A stretch of 64,000 bases of DNA from Acinetobacter piscicola (GTDB lineage: Bacteria > Pseudomonadota > Gammaproteobacteria > Pseudomonadales > Moraxellaceae). Below are positions 10,599-18,351 of this stretch, piece by piece. The notes under the pieces were generated by a model. The model was not told the DNA's origin. It saw nothing but the letters and a program-made list of their open reading frames with translations, and did no database searches. The stretch covers positions 2,480,001 to 2,544,000 of the forward strand of contig NZ_CP048659.1 in NCBI RefSeq assembly GCF_015218165.1, read 5' to 3'. Numbering within the stretch: position 1 is the stretch's first letter; the number at the start of each line of letters is the position of its first letter. A program made the translations under genes and the position numbers.

Positions 10599-10646
10599 CT
10601 CCTTGCTTCATTCATATTTGGATGGGGCTGCATAAACCGTAAGGAG
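10599..10646 (+). promoter_or_regulatory. Candidate S6:S18-binding leader RNA
   Basis: CTCCTT (10599-10604) pairs with AAGGAG (10641-10646), which is the rpsF ribosome-binding site. Inside it, GCTTCATTC (10605-10613) pairs with GGATGGGGC (10620-10628, with G-U pairs). The 3' side then has a 12-nt bulge containing ACCGT. A two-stem hairpin with CCG in a 3' bulge matches the published S6:S18 leader motif as I know it. By analogy, excess S6:S18 complex would repress the operon. Confidence 0.65.
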
Positions 10647-10652
10647 CTGACA

Positions 10653-11039
10653 ATGCGTCACTACGAAATCGTAATTCTGGTACACCCAGACCAAAGCGAT
10701 CAAGTGGTAGGTATGGTAGAACGCTATATCTCTCACATTAAAGATGCTGAAGGTCAAATTCACCGTCTTGAAGATTGGGGCCGTCGCCAATTGGCTTACC
10801 CAATTAACAAAATTCACAAAGCGCACTACATTTTAATGAACGTTGAATGTAATCAAACTACGCTTAACGAATTGGAAGAATTATTCCGTTACAACGATGC
10901 TATTCTTCGTAACGTTATTATTCGTCGTGAAAACGCTATCACTGAAGAGTCTTTATTGGCTAAGAGTGCTGAAGAAAAACGTGCGCGTAAAGCTCAACGT
11001 GAAGAAGCACAACAAGCTCAAGACTCTGCTGAAGCATAA
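10653..11039 (+). CDS. rpsF: 30S ribosomal protein bS6
   Basis: 128 aa. The classic bS6 N-terminus [18 protein letters not shown] and the segment [17 protein letters not shown] are present. The C-terminal Lys/Glu/Gln/Ala-rich tail (about 105-128) is typical of proteobacterial S6. It binds 16S rRNA as a heterodimer with S18, encoded next. AAGGAG lies 6 nt before the ATG. Confidence 0.98.
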   Translation: MRHYEIVILVHPDQSDQVVGMVERYISHIKDAEGQIHRLEDWGRRQLAYPINKIHKAHYILMNVECNQTTLNELEELFRYNDAILRNVIIRRENAITEESLLAKSAEEKRARKAQREEAQQAQDSAEA

Positions 11040-11050
11040 GGAGAACACAC

Positions 11051-11278
11051 ATGGCACGTTTTTACCGTCGTCGCAAGTTCTGCCGCTTTACAGCTGAGAA
11101 CGTTACGTACATCGACTACAAAGATATCGACACTTTAAAACAGTACATCACTGAAAATGGCAAGATCGTTCCTAGCCGTATTACAGGTACTAAAGCTCGT
11201 TACCAACGTCAATTAGCGCTTGCGATTAAACAAGCTCGCTACTTAGCGTTGATTCCTTACACTGACAATCATAAGTGA
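11051..11278 (+). CDS. rpsR: 30S ribosomal protein bS18
   Basis: 75 aa, the normal length, with the conserved [13 protein letters not shown] and [25 protein letters not shown] region (key residues only). It sits 11 bp after rpsF; the priB gene found between these two in enteric bacteria is absent. AAGGAG precedes the ATG. Confidence 0.98.
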   Translation: MARFYRRRKFCRFTAENVTYIDYKDIDTLKQYITENGKIVPSRITGTKARYQRQLALAIKQARYLALIPYTDNHK

Positions 11279-11287
11279 GGTTGAGCT

Positions 11288-11734
11288 GTGGATATTATCT
11301 TATTACAACGTATTAAAAATCTTGGTAAATTAGGCGATAAAGTATCAGTTAAAGCTGGTTACGGCCGTAACTACTTGATCCCTCAAGGTAAAGCAGTTGC
11401 TGCGACTGAAGCAAATACTGCTGCTTTTGAAGCACGTCGTGCTGAACTTGAGAAACAAGAAGCTGAAGTATTAGCTGCTGCTCAAGCTCGTGCTGACCAA
11501 TTGAACGAAGTAAATATCGTAATCACTGCGAAAGCGGGTGACGAAGGTAAATTATTCGGTTCAATCGGTACGCGCGACATCGCTGACGCGTTAACAAATG
11601 CTGGTCTTGAAGTTGACCGTGCAGAAGTTCGTTTACCAAACGGTGCACTTCGTAACACTGGTGAATTCAACATCGCAATCCAATTGCATCACGATGTTGT
11701 TGCAGAAGTTCTCGTTACTATCGTATCTGAGTAA
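11288..11734 (+). CDS. rplI: 50S ribosomal protein bL9
   Basis: 148 aa with the N-terminal domain signature [19 protein letters not shown] and [13 protein letters not shown], a long helix (about 45-75) and the C-terminal rRNA-binding domain. The start is GTG, 9 bp after rpsR, with GAGG upstream. Last gene of the ribosomal operon, followed by a strong terminator. Confidence 0.98.
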   Translation: MDIILLQRIKNLGKLGDKVSVKAGYGRNYLIPQGKAVAATEANTAAFEARRAELEKQEAEVLAAAQARADQLNEVNIVITAKAGDEGKLFGSIGTRDIADALTNAGLEVDRAEVRLPNGALRNTGEFNIAIQLHHDVVAEVLVTIVSE

Positions 11735-11743
11735 TTTCGTACC

Positions 11744-11779
11744 AAAAAAAAGAGCATACTTTAGTATGCTCTTTTTTTA
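11744..11779 (+). terminator. Rho-independent terminator of rpsF-rpsR-rplI
   Basis: Near-perfect stem AAAGAGCATACT/AGTATGCTCTTT with flanking A and T runs, 10 nt past the rplI stop. Confidence 0.95.
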
Positions 11780-11911
11780 TCTACACGTTTTAACCTCTTT
11801 TTTATTTCGTAGTTTATATCCCATTTATGACCCTATTTAGGTTATGCTCTTAGCCTATTTTGAATAAATACAGTCAAACTGACTAATCATTTGACCAAAG
11901 GTTCTCACGCT

Positions 11912-13360
11912 ATGTCTCAGGCACCAGCCAAAGCTTCTGCAACTCCTTTTAACAAAGATGCAAAATCTACCGAGGCATCACAACAACTCAAAGAATTTCG
12001 CACGCCTCCGCATAATTTAGCCATTGAACAAGCGGTACTTGCGGCACTCATGACCGTTGCTGAGTCGTTTGAACAAGTCAGTGATGTTTTACATGAAAAT
12101 GACTTTTATGCATCTCGCCATAAATATATTTTTCGTGCCATTGAACAACTTAACAAAGATGGTTCACCCTATGATGCCGTTTTGGTCAATGACTGGCTAA
12201 TCAAACAAAATCTCCTCGAAGCGATTGGTGGTGAAGAATATCTTGTTCAATTAATGGCAGACTCTCCTGCAAGTTTCTATAACTTAGAAACTTATGCCAC
12301 TAAAATTCGTGAATTTGCGACTTTAAGAAATATGATTAAAGTGGGCAATGAAATTTTACAAAATGCTTATGACACCAAAGGTCGTGAAGTCAGTGAAATT
12401 TTAGATTTAGCTGAAACTAATATTTTCTCGATTGCTGAACAACATAATAACAATGCCAAAGCACAAGGTCCAAAGCCGATTACTTCGGTTGTAGCAGATG
12501 TATTTGACAAACTCAATGAACTTTCTCAACTCGAAGGTAATATCACGGGTTTAACGACAGGCTTTGTTGAACTTGATAATAAAACTTCGGGCATGCAAGC
12601 AGGTGACATGATCATCGTGGCAGCACGTCCATCGATGGGTAAAACCACGTTTGCCATGAATTTGGTCGAAAGTGTTCTCTTTAACTGTGATTTACCCGCC
12701 CTCGTTTTTTCAATGGAAATGCCTGCCGACTCCATCGCCATGCGTTTGATTTCCTCATACGGTAAAGTCCACCAAGGTCATTTACGTGCAGGTAAACTCG
12801 ATGGTGATGAATGGTCAAAAGTCACAGGAACCATTTTACAACTGCAAGAAAAGCATCTGTATATCGATGACTCTTCTGCCCTACCCCCAACAGAAATGCG
12901 CGCACGTGCACGACGTATTGCCAAACAACATGGCGGTAAGCTTGGCTGTATCATGGTCGATTATCTTCAGCTGATGAAAGTGCCTGGCATGGGTGATAAC
13001 CGTGTGGGTGAGATCGGTGAAATTTCACGAAGCTTAAAAGCACTGGCGAAAGAAATGCAATGTCCAGTGATCGCATTGTCACAGCTCAACCGTTCTTTAG
13101 AGAACCGTCCAAACAAACGTCCTGTCATGTCAGACTTACGTGAGTCAGGTGCGATTGAGCAGGATGCCGATTTGATTATGTTTATTTATCGTGATGAGGT
13201 TTATAACAAAGAATCAAAAGAAGCAGGCACAGCGGAAATTATTATTGGTAAACAACGTAATGGCCCTATTGGTTCTGTTCGTTTAGCTTTCGAAGGTCAA
13301 TATACCCGTTTTAGTAATTTATCACCTGAATATTACGCACAATATGATGATGAAGAGTAA
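11912..13360 (+). CDS. dnaB: Replicative DNA helicase DnaB
   Basis: Hexameric 5'-3' helicase of the replication fork. The N-terminal DnaB domain contains HNLAIEQAVLAALMT near residue 35. The RecA-like C-terminal domain has Walker A ARPSMGKTT (about 238-246), Walker B CIMVDYLQLM and a QLNRSLENR(P)NKRP loop. It is 482 aa from ATG 11912; a TTG at 11891 would add seven residues but has no better signal. No intein is present. The first 30 residues are low-complexity Ala/Lys/Ser-rich. Confidence 0.97.
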   Translation: MSQAPAKASATPFNKDAKSTEASQQLKEFRTPPHNLAIEQAVLAALMTVAESFEQVSDVLHENDFYASRHKYIFRAIEQLNKDGSPYDAVLVNDWLIKQNLLEAIGGEEYLVQLMADSPASFYNLETYATKIREFATLRNMIKVGNEILQNAYDTKGREVSEILDLAETNIFSIAEQHNNNAKAQGPKPITSVVADVFDKLNELSQLEGNITGLTTGFVELDNKTSGMQAGDMIIVAARPSMGKTTFAMNLVESVLFNCDLPALVFSMEMPADSIAMRLISSYGKVHQGHLRAGKLDGDEWSKVTGTILQLQEKHLYIDDSSALPPTEMRARARRIAKQHGGKLGCIMVDYLQLMKVPGMGDNRVGEIGEISRSLKALAKEMQCPVIALSQLNRSLENRPNKRPVMSDLRESGAIEQDADLIMFIYRDEVYNKESKEAGTAEIIIGKQRNGPIGSVRLAFEGQYTRFSNLSPEYYAQYDDEE

Positions 13361-13414
13361 AAATGAAGCATAAATCTTGCTTACTTTTTAAACCTATTTT
13401 TTCAAATCTTCACT

Positions 13415-14053
13415 TTAAAACAGTGACTGCAACTTATTTACAAAGTCTTTCCACCATCGTTTAAAACTTAAAAATGATTGAGGATGCTGAATATTTTCAT
13501 TCATTTTTAGCGGTGGAAATGCTTTATTGAGTTGTTCACATGTTGGATATTTTTGTTGAAGTTGTGCTAAGTAATGCGATTGATCGTATTGTATAAACCC
13601 GTCTAAGATACCAATCGTTTTCCGATCCCCAATTGCACAATTTGCTGTCTGTCGATTCCAAGCTAAAAACGGCTGCACGGGTTTAGAAACACTGAGCTGA
13701 TTATGAGCACAACTCAAAGTTGCAAATGAAGCAATTTGATATTGCTCAGGTTTAGCGCCATCGGGAGTATAGGCTAAACCTATGATCAAACTGTCCTTTT
13801 TAATATTTTGACTAGAAAATGTACTTTGCCATTGTGTAGGTTTTGCATAGTTAAATTGATCAATCCAAGAACGAAAAATAAATTGATCTGCACTCAATTG
13901 AACTGTAAAACTTCTTGAATCCCCCTGTGCAGCTTGAGAGGCTTGGAAACGTGCGATAAAAACATCTTTTGGAGTATGCGGCATACAAGCCATGCTTTGT
14001 TGTATTGAAAATATCGTAAACAATGAAAAAACTAACAAAATATAAAGCTGCAT
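13415..14053 (-). CDS. Secreted protein of unknown function
   Basis: 212 aa. I do not recognise a family. Residues 1-22 form a signal peptide (hydrophobic core YILLVFSLFTIFSI, likely cleavage after SMA, with Cys23 next). That Cys could suggest a lipoprotein, but Ser-Met-Ala-Cys is a poor lipobox. The mature part has several Cys (CMP, LSCAHN, ANCAIG, PTCEQ) that could form disulphides, and a basic Trp/Lys-rich C-terminus. It lies between dnaB and alr on the opposite strand, next to a decayed DUF4259 gene, so this patch looks accessory. Confidence 0.7.
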   Translation of the reverse strand: MQLYILLVFSLFTIFSIQQSMACMPHTPKDVFIARFQASQAAQGDSRSFTVQLSADQFIFRSWIDQFNYAKPTQWQSTFSSQNIKKDSLIIGLAYTPDGAKPEQYQIASFATLSCAHNQLSVSKPVQPFLAWNRQTANCAIGDRKTIGILDGFIQYDQSHYLAQLQQKYPTCEQLNKAFPPLKMNENIQHPQSFLSFKRWWKDFVNKLQSLF

Positions 14054-14178
14054 AAAGTAGACTCTATTTTTATAAAAATTTTAGTGATTCAAATCAATAT
14101 TTTATCGTTATAAATACATATCAAACTCCGCATTCCAGCATTGTCCATATTTTCAAAAATTTGATCCAATATCGATCA

Positions 14179-14300
14179 TTATACACATACTGCATCAGCC
14201 ATTTTCAACATTTCATCTAAAAATGCTTTATCGCCTTGTGTTAACAGCCTGATGATTTCCCATTCGATTTTTAAATCTACAAGATTGATAATGCTGCTTT
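14179..14300 (-). pseudogene. Short reading-frame remnant downstream of the DUF4259 pseudogene
   Basis: One frame reads INLVDLKIEWEIIRLLTQGD, then KAFLDEMLKMADAVCV and a stop. The composition is protein-like and there is no start codon. It may be the tail of a further gene or a third frame of the neighbouring pseudogene. No function can be given. Confidence 0.35.
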
Positions 14301-14694
14301 TAGACGTTCAATACTATTACGCCAAACAGCATAATCTTCGGTTTACCCCAAAGTTCATTTAATTCTGAGTCATCACTTAAAACCAAATCTAATGCAGTTT
14401 GCGCTTTTTCTAATACTTCTACTGAGGGTTGAAACCCAATAGAACTCACCCATTCATCAACTTGTGCTGTTGAAGCATTATCTTTTGTATTCCTTTACCT
14501 AATAATTTAGCCACAACTTCAGCAGCAGCCACAATCATAGAAGCTTCATCTGCCTCTAAATAATCTTTTTGATTTTCAATTGCACGATTAAAAACACGGG
14601 CTAAAACAGACTCATCATTTCCACCCTCGACAAGCTGATCCACCCAATCTAAAGCATCATCATTTCCAAACGGTTCGTGTGACCAAGCGCCCAT
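14277..14694 (-). pseudogene. Frameshifted DUF4259 domain protein
   Basis: The intact N-terminal part (82-codon frame, 14446-14694) begins MGAWSHEPFGNDDALDWVDQ, the DUF4259 signature, and runs to GKGIQK. It then leaves frame. The neighbouring frame continues plausibly as DNASTAQVDEWVSSIGF up to NELWGK, and a second shift near 14337 restores EDYAVWRNSIERLKAALSIL and a stop at 14277. Rejoined, this would be about 139 aa, fitting the family. Two independent shifts make decay more likely than a single sequencing error. The family has no firm function. Confidence 0.75.
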
Positions 14695-14997
14695 TTTTAT
14701 TCCTCATATACAATGATGTATTTTCAAATTGATAGCGTATTAAAAAATCAACGGATACAATAGAGCCAAGCGTTTTATTTATTTAAGCAAATGTAAAATC
14801 ATGGTGATGATAGATAAATGATTTTCTATTTTCCCGATATAAAATATGGAGATCATCAAAAACATAAATGTTGATGTTTATTTCATAATGAACGGCATAC
14901 AATAGACGCTAGTAGAAAGATCCAATCTGATCATTCAAAAAACGTGCAGCTTTGACTGCTCGTTTATGTTTTTCATCTTCCTGAAGGAGTAATCAGG
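14695..14997 (+). promoter_or_regulatory. alr upstream region
   Basis: A 303-bp spacer with no gene. TACAAT at 14898-14903 is a possible -10; TTGATG at 14871 is too far (21 bp) for a good -35. AAGGAG at 14984-14989 is the alr ribosome-binding site. Confidence 0.35.
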
Positions 14998-16071
14998 GTG
15001 CGCCAAGCAACAGTTTATATTGATAGCGAAGCTCTGCAATATAATTTAAACCGTGTTAAACAACTTGCCCCAACTGCTAAAATTGTCAGTATGGTCAAAG
15101 CCAATGCCTATGGGCACGGCGTAAAAGACTGTTTAGCCGCCCTCGCTGAAACAGATGCATTTGGTGTTGCTTGTCTTGAAGAAGCCTTAGAAATTCGTGC
15201 GTTGGGTTATCAACAGCCCATTACTTTAATCGAAGGTATTTTTAGTGCCGATGAAATGGCAGTGGTGGTTGAAAATAACATTGAAGTGATCGTACATCAG
15301 CAAGAACAATTGGACTGGTTACGCACTCAAAAAGATGCCTATATTGCTAAAGGCTTAAAAGTTTGGGTCAAATTGAATAGCGGAATGAATCGTTTGGGTT
15401 TTAAAGTACCTGAAATTATTGACGTCATCAACGCACTCAAAGCCGATGGTTTTACCTGTGTACTTGCCATGCACTTTGCCAATGCAGATGCTGAAAATCA
15501 TCCCTTAAATGAACAACAAAAAAATCAATTTCTTCATGTAAAAGAAGCCTGCGCGCCCATCATGGGGTCTTGCTGTAACTCTGCTGCTATTTTTAAATGG
15601 CCTGAGCTTAATTTTGATTTTGTCCGTCCGGGCATCATGTTGTACGGTGCATCACCCTTTGCAGATCAGTCTGTCCAAGATTTAGATATCAAACCAGTGA
15701 TGACTTTTACGGCTGAAATTATTGCCTTAAATTCGATTCAAGCAGGTGAATCTGTCGGTTATGGCTCTACCTTTATTGCCGAAACAGACATGGATATTGC
15801 CATTGTCTCAATTGGTTATGGCGATGGTTACCCACGCGCATTTCCAAAGCAAAATTATGTCGCAATCGACGGGAAACTCACTCCAGTGATTGGTCGTGTT
15901 GCCATGGATATGATTGCGATCGATATTACGGGTTTAAATGCACCTTTAGGAACCCAAGTTGAACTTTGGGGTAAAAATCGTTGGGTTGATGATGTCGCAG
16001 AAGCCAATGGTACAATTGGTTATGAATTACTCTGTCGCCTAAGTAACCGCCCTGTTCGTAAGAAAATCTAA
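14998..16071 (+). CDS. alr: Alanine racemase
   Basis: PLP enzyme interconverting L- and D-alanine for peptidoglycan. It is 357 aa. The PLP lysine lies in MVKANAYGHG (Lys34), and the second catalytic residue is the Tyr in SIGYGDGYPRAF. The N-terminal TIM barrel and C-terminal beta domain (GRVAMDMIAIDIT, VELWG) are complete. The start is GTG with AAGGAG eight nt upstream. It could equally be named dadX, but no dadA lies beside it. In related genomes alr often follows dnaB directly; here an accessory patch separates them. Confidence 0.95.
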   Translation: MRQATVYIDSEALQYNLNRVKQLAPTAKIVSMVKANAYGHGVKDCLAALAETDAFGVACLEEALEIRALGYQQPITLIEGIFSADEMAVVVENNIEVIVHQQEQLDWLRTQKDAYIAKGLKVWVKLNSGMNRLGFKVPEIIDVINALKADGFTCVLAMHFANADAENHPLNEQQKNQFLHVKEACAPIMGSCCNSAAIFKWPELNFDFVRPGIMLYGASPFADQSVQDLDIKPVMTFTAEIIALNSIQAGESVGYGSTFIAETDMDIAIVSIGYGDGYPRAFPKQNYVAIDGKLTPVIGRVAMDMIAIDITGLNAPLGTQVELWGKNRWVDDVAEANGTIGYELLCRLSNRPVRKKI

Positions 16072-16085
16072 ATATTTATTGACTT

Positions 16086-16114
16086 AAAAATCCAAGCAAA
16101 TGCTTGGATTTTTC
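16086..16114. terminator. Bidirectional terminator between alr and the Anbu gene
   Basis: AAAAATCCAAGCA/TGCTTGGATTTTT with a 2-nt loop. It serves alr (+) and the convergent Anbu cluster (-). Confidence 0.85.
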
Positions 16115-16157
16115 TTCACAATTTTCAGTAAAAAGTTTAAGTTTAGAATATTTTTAG

Positions 16158-16892
16158 TTACTGAAAAAAATCCTCATTTGGTTTTGGTAAATCCTGTAAA
16201 CCCTTTTTCAAAGTTTCTGACCATTGCTTACTAATATGCTGAAAATAAGGCTCTTCTTCATTGATTCGTTTCCCTTGCGGAATATTAAAAGCATCTTTTT
16301 GATACACCAAGCTATCTAATGGCATACCCACTGAGACATTTGAACGTAGCGTTGAATCAAACGAAATAAGACTACAACGCAAGGCTTCATCTAAAGGCAT
16401 TTCATAGCTTAAAGCACGGTCTAAAATTGGTTTACCATACTTACTTTCACCAATTTGAAAATAAGGCGTATCACTAGTCGCAGAGATAAAATTACCTTGT
16501 GGGTAAATATTATAAAGCTGCATCTCTTCACCTTTAATTTGACCACCGACCAATAAACTACAAAAATAGTTACTCTGTTCCTGTGTATCTTCTGTAACAT
16601 CAGCAATGACTTTACGCAAAGTTTGTCCAACCAAACCGGCCACATCAAACATGGTATTGACGCTATAGAGATTCGGCTCTTGTTTTAAGGTTAAATGATT
16701 ATTTAAATGCCCAATCACTGCTTGTGTTGTCGCCAAATTGCCTGAAGTCTGTATACAAATAAAACGCTCACCGTCAACTCCAAAGGTATACAATTTTCGA
16801 TAAACAGAAATATGATCGACGCCTGCATTGGTTCGCGTATCACTGATAAAGACCAAGCCATCTTTTAAACGGAGCGCACAACAATAGGTCAT
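16158..16892 (-). CDS. Anbu: proteasome-type N-terminal-nucleophile protease
   Basis: 244 aa and related to proteasome beta and HslV subunits (the bacterial proteasome homologue Anbu). After Met removal, Thr2 would be the nucleophile (MTYCCALRLKDGLVFISDTR), with Asp18 and Lys33 at the expected catalytic positions. Ring assembly is known for the family; the in vivo substrate and any regulator are not settled. Last gene of a four-gene minus-strand cluster, 49 nt after the transglutaminase gene, with AAGGAA before the ATG. The neighbours are exactly those usually found with Anbu. Confidence 0.92.
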   Translation of the reverse strand: MTYCCALRLKDGLVFISDTRTNAGVDHISVYRKLYTFGVDGERFICIQTSGNLATTQAVIGHLNNHLTLKQEPNLYSVNTMFDVAGLVGQTLRKVIADVTEDTQEQSNYFCSLLVGGQIKGEEMQLYNIYPQGNFISATSDTPYFQIGESKYGKPILDRALSYEMPLDEALRCSLISFDSTLRSNVSVGMPLDSLVYQKDAFNIPQGKRINEEEPYFQHISKQWSETLKKGLQDLPKPNEDFFQ

Positions 16893-16941
16893 AGATCTTC
16901 CTTATTTTTTCTTACTGATACAGATTTTATTCACCCATATT

Positions 16942-17724
16942 CTAGGCACAAGCCAAGACTTGTACAATAGAATGCATCGACTCGAGTCCCCCATGTGAAC
17001 GTACTCCTCGTACAGGTGCAACATCCCAATAATCTCGTCCTGTTGCGATATAAATATGTGAATTTGGCTGAAAAATTTGATTACTCACATCAAAGCAATA
17101 CCATTTTCCTTGAATAAAAGCCTCTGCCCATGCATGACTCGCTAAGTGTGCCTGATCATTGACAAACAAATAACCTGAAACATAACGTGCAGGTACACCC
17201 AATGCCTTTGCCATCGCAATAAATACATGGCTATGATCTTGGCAAACACCTTGTTTTGCAGCAAAAGATTCGCTTGCCTGATGCCTCACTGTAGTTGTCG
17301 CAGGCATATATGGCATTTCATTTAAAATCGCTGCCGCTAAACGCTGTAAATTTTGCACATTAATGTGCGTCACATATTGCTGAGCAAATTGCAACATTTC
17401 AGATGAACACTGCGTAAATGGGGTCACTTGTAAAAAGTGCATCGGATCCAATGCCGTGTCTATGCCAAACAAATTATGTTCATCAATATCCACCACACCT
17501 TGCGCCATAATCATCAAGTCCATATATTCAAAATGCTGTGTTGCAGTCATCCACATATTATCAAACTGATCTTTTTGACAAGTATTTTGCCCAGGAACAC
17601 TGATATTCCAATGCAATACTTCCTGATGCCGATTACTCTGTGGCATCATTTTAATATACTGAATACTGTTTTTTGCAGGTGCAGTATATTGGTAATAGGT
17701 CTGATGATTGATCATAAGTTTCAT
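16942..17724 (-). CDS. Transglutaminase-like cysteine protease family protein
   Basis: 260 aa. It has an N-terminal bacterial transglutaminase-like beta domain (about 1-90) and a papain-like core with triad Cys161 (KQGVCQDHSH), His197 (ASHAWAEA) and Asp212 (FDVSNQ). It may act as a protease or acyltransferase; the substrate is unknown. No signal peptide, so probably cytoplasmic. The start codon overlaps the alpha-E stop as ATGA, which points to translational coupling within the Anbu cluster. Confidence 0.9.
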   Translation of the reverse strand: MKLMINHQTYYQYTAPAKNSIQYIKMMPQSNRHQEVLHWNISVPGQNTCQKDQFDNMWMTATQHFEYMDLMIMAQGVVDIDEHNLFGIDTALDPMHFLQVTPFTQCSSEMLQFAQQYVTHINVQNLQRLAAAILNEMPYMPATTTVRHQASESFAAKQGVCQDHSHVFIAMAKALGVPARYVSGYLFVNDQAHLASHAWAEAFIQGKWYCFDVSNQIFQPNSHIYIATGRDYWDVAPVRGVRSHGGLESMHSIVQVLACA

Positions 17725-18329
17725 GCGGCATCCATCTCAAAAAGGTTTTGTATGTGGTCGCTAAAATGATAAAAATGATTACAATCAGGCTTCTCTTTTA
17801 ATTGTTGCCAAGCTGCAGCTAAACTTGTCCATCCCAACACCCTGAATTGTTCAATCAACACATCTAATTCTGTTAATACGGCTTGTCGGTTTTGTTGTAA
17901 GCGAATATGGCGATCTAATTGTTCCACTTTTTGACCTAAACAGAAAAACATAAAGATATCTTCATCAGCTTCTGCATCAAGTACATCATTACACTCAGCA
18001 GCAACATCACAAATATAACCCGCATGATTTTCAGCTTGTCGTAACAATTGATTCAATTCAGCAAAACAATGTGCAGACAATACGCCACGTAAATCATGAA
18101 TATTATTCTTGGCATTTTGAAATTGTTGGTGAAATGAAAACGGTTGTTCTGGGTCTAAAATCAATTCATTTAATGAACATGCATCAAACGCAGGCAGACA
18201 AAATGCATGGGCATAGTGCCTTGCTGATTCATCTTCTGTAAATGGAAATAAACTGCATGTATATTGAATGCGTGTCAGATAGCGTCCTAACCAAAAAATA
18301 TGTTGTGCATTACTGCTTAATAAAATCAT
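17721..18329 (-). CDS. Alpha-E domain protein (DUF403)
   Basis: 202 aa and all-helical. The N-terminal MILLSSNAQHIFWLGRYLTR is the alpha-E signature. It is found with circularly permuted ATP-grasp and transglutaminase-like genes, and its function is unknown. Members I know are often around 300 aa, so this one looks short, although both ends appear natural. I use ATG 18329 with GAGGAG at 18337-18342; a longer frame from 18443 runs into the ATP-grasp gene. The ATP-grasp stop is 22 bp upstream, and the 3' end overlaps the transglutaminase start by 4 bp. Confidence 0.88.
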   Translation of the reverse strand: MILLSSNAQHIFWLGRYLTRIQYTCSLFPFTEDESARHYAHAFCLPAFDACSLNELILDPEQPFSFHQQFQNAKNNIHDLRGVLSAHCFAELNQLLRQAENHAGYICDVAAECNDVLDAEADEDIFMFFCLGQKVEQLDRHIRLQQNRQAVLTELDVLIEQFRVLGWTSLAAAWQQLKEKPDCNHFYHFSDHIQNLFEMDAA

Positions 18330-18351
18330 TGTTATTCTCCTCAGGTGAGTG

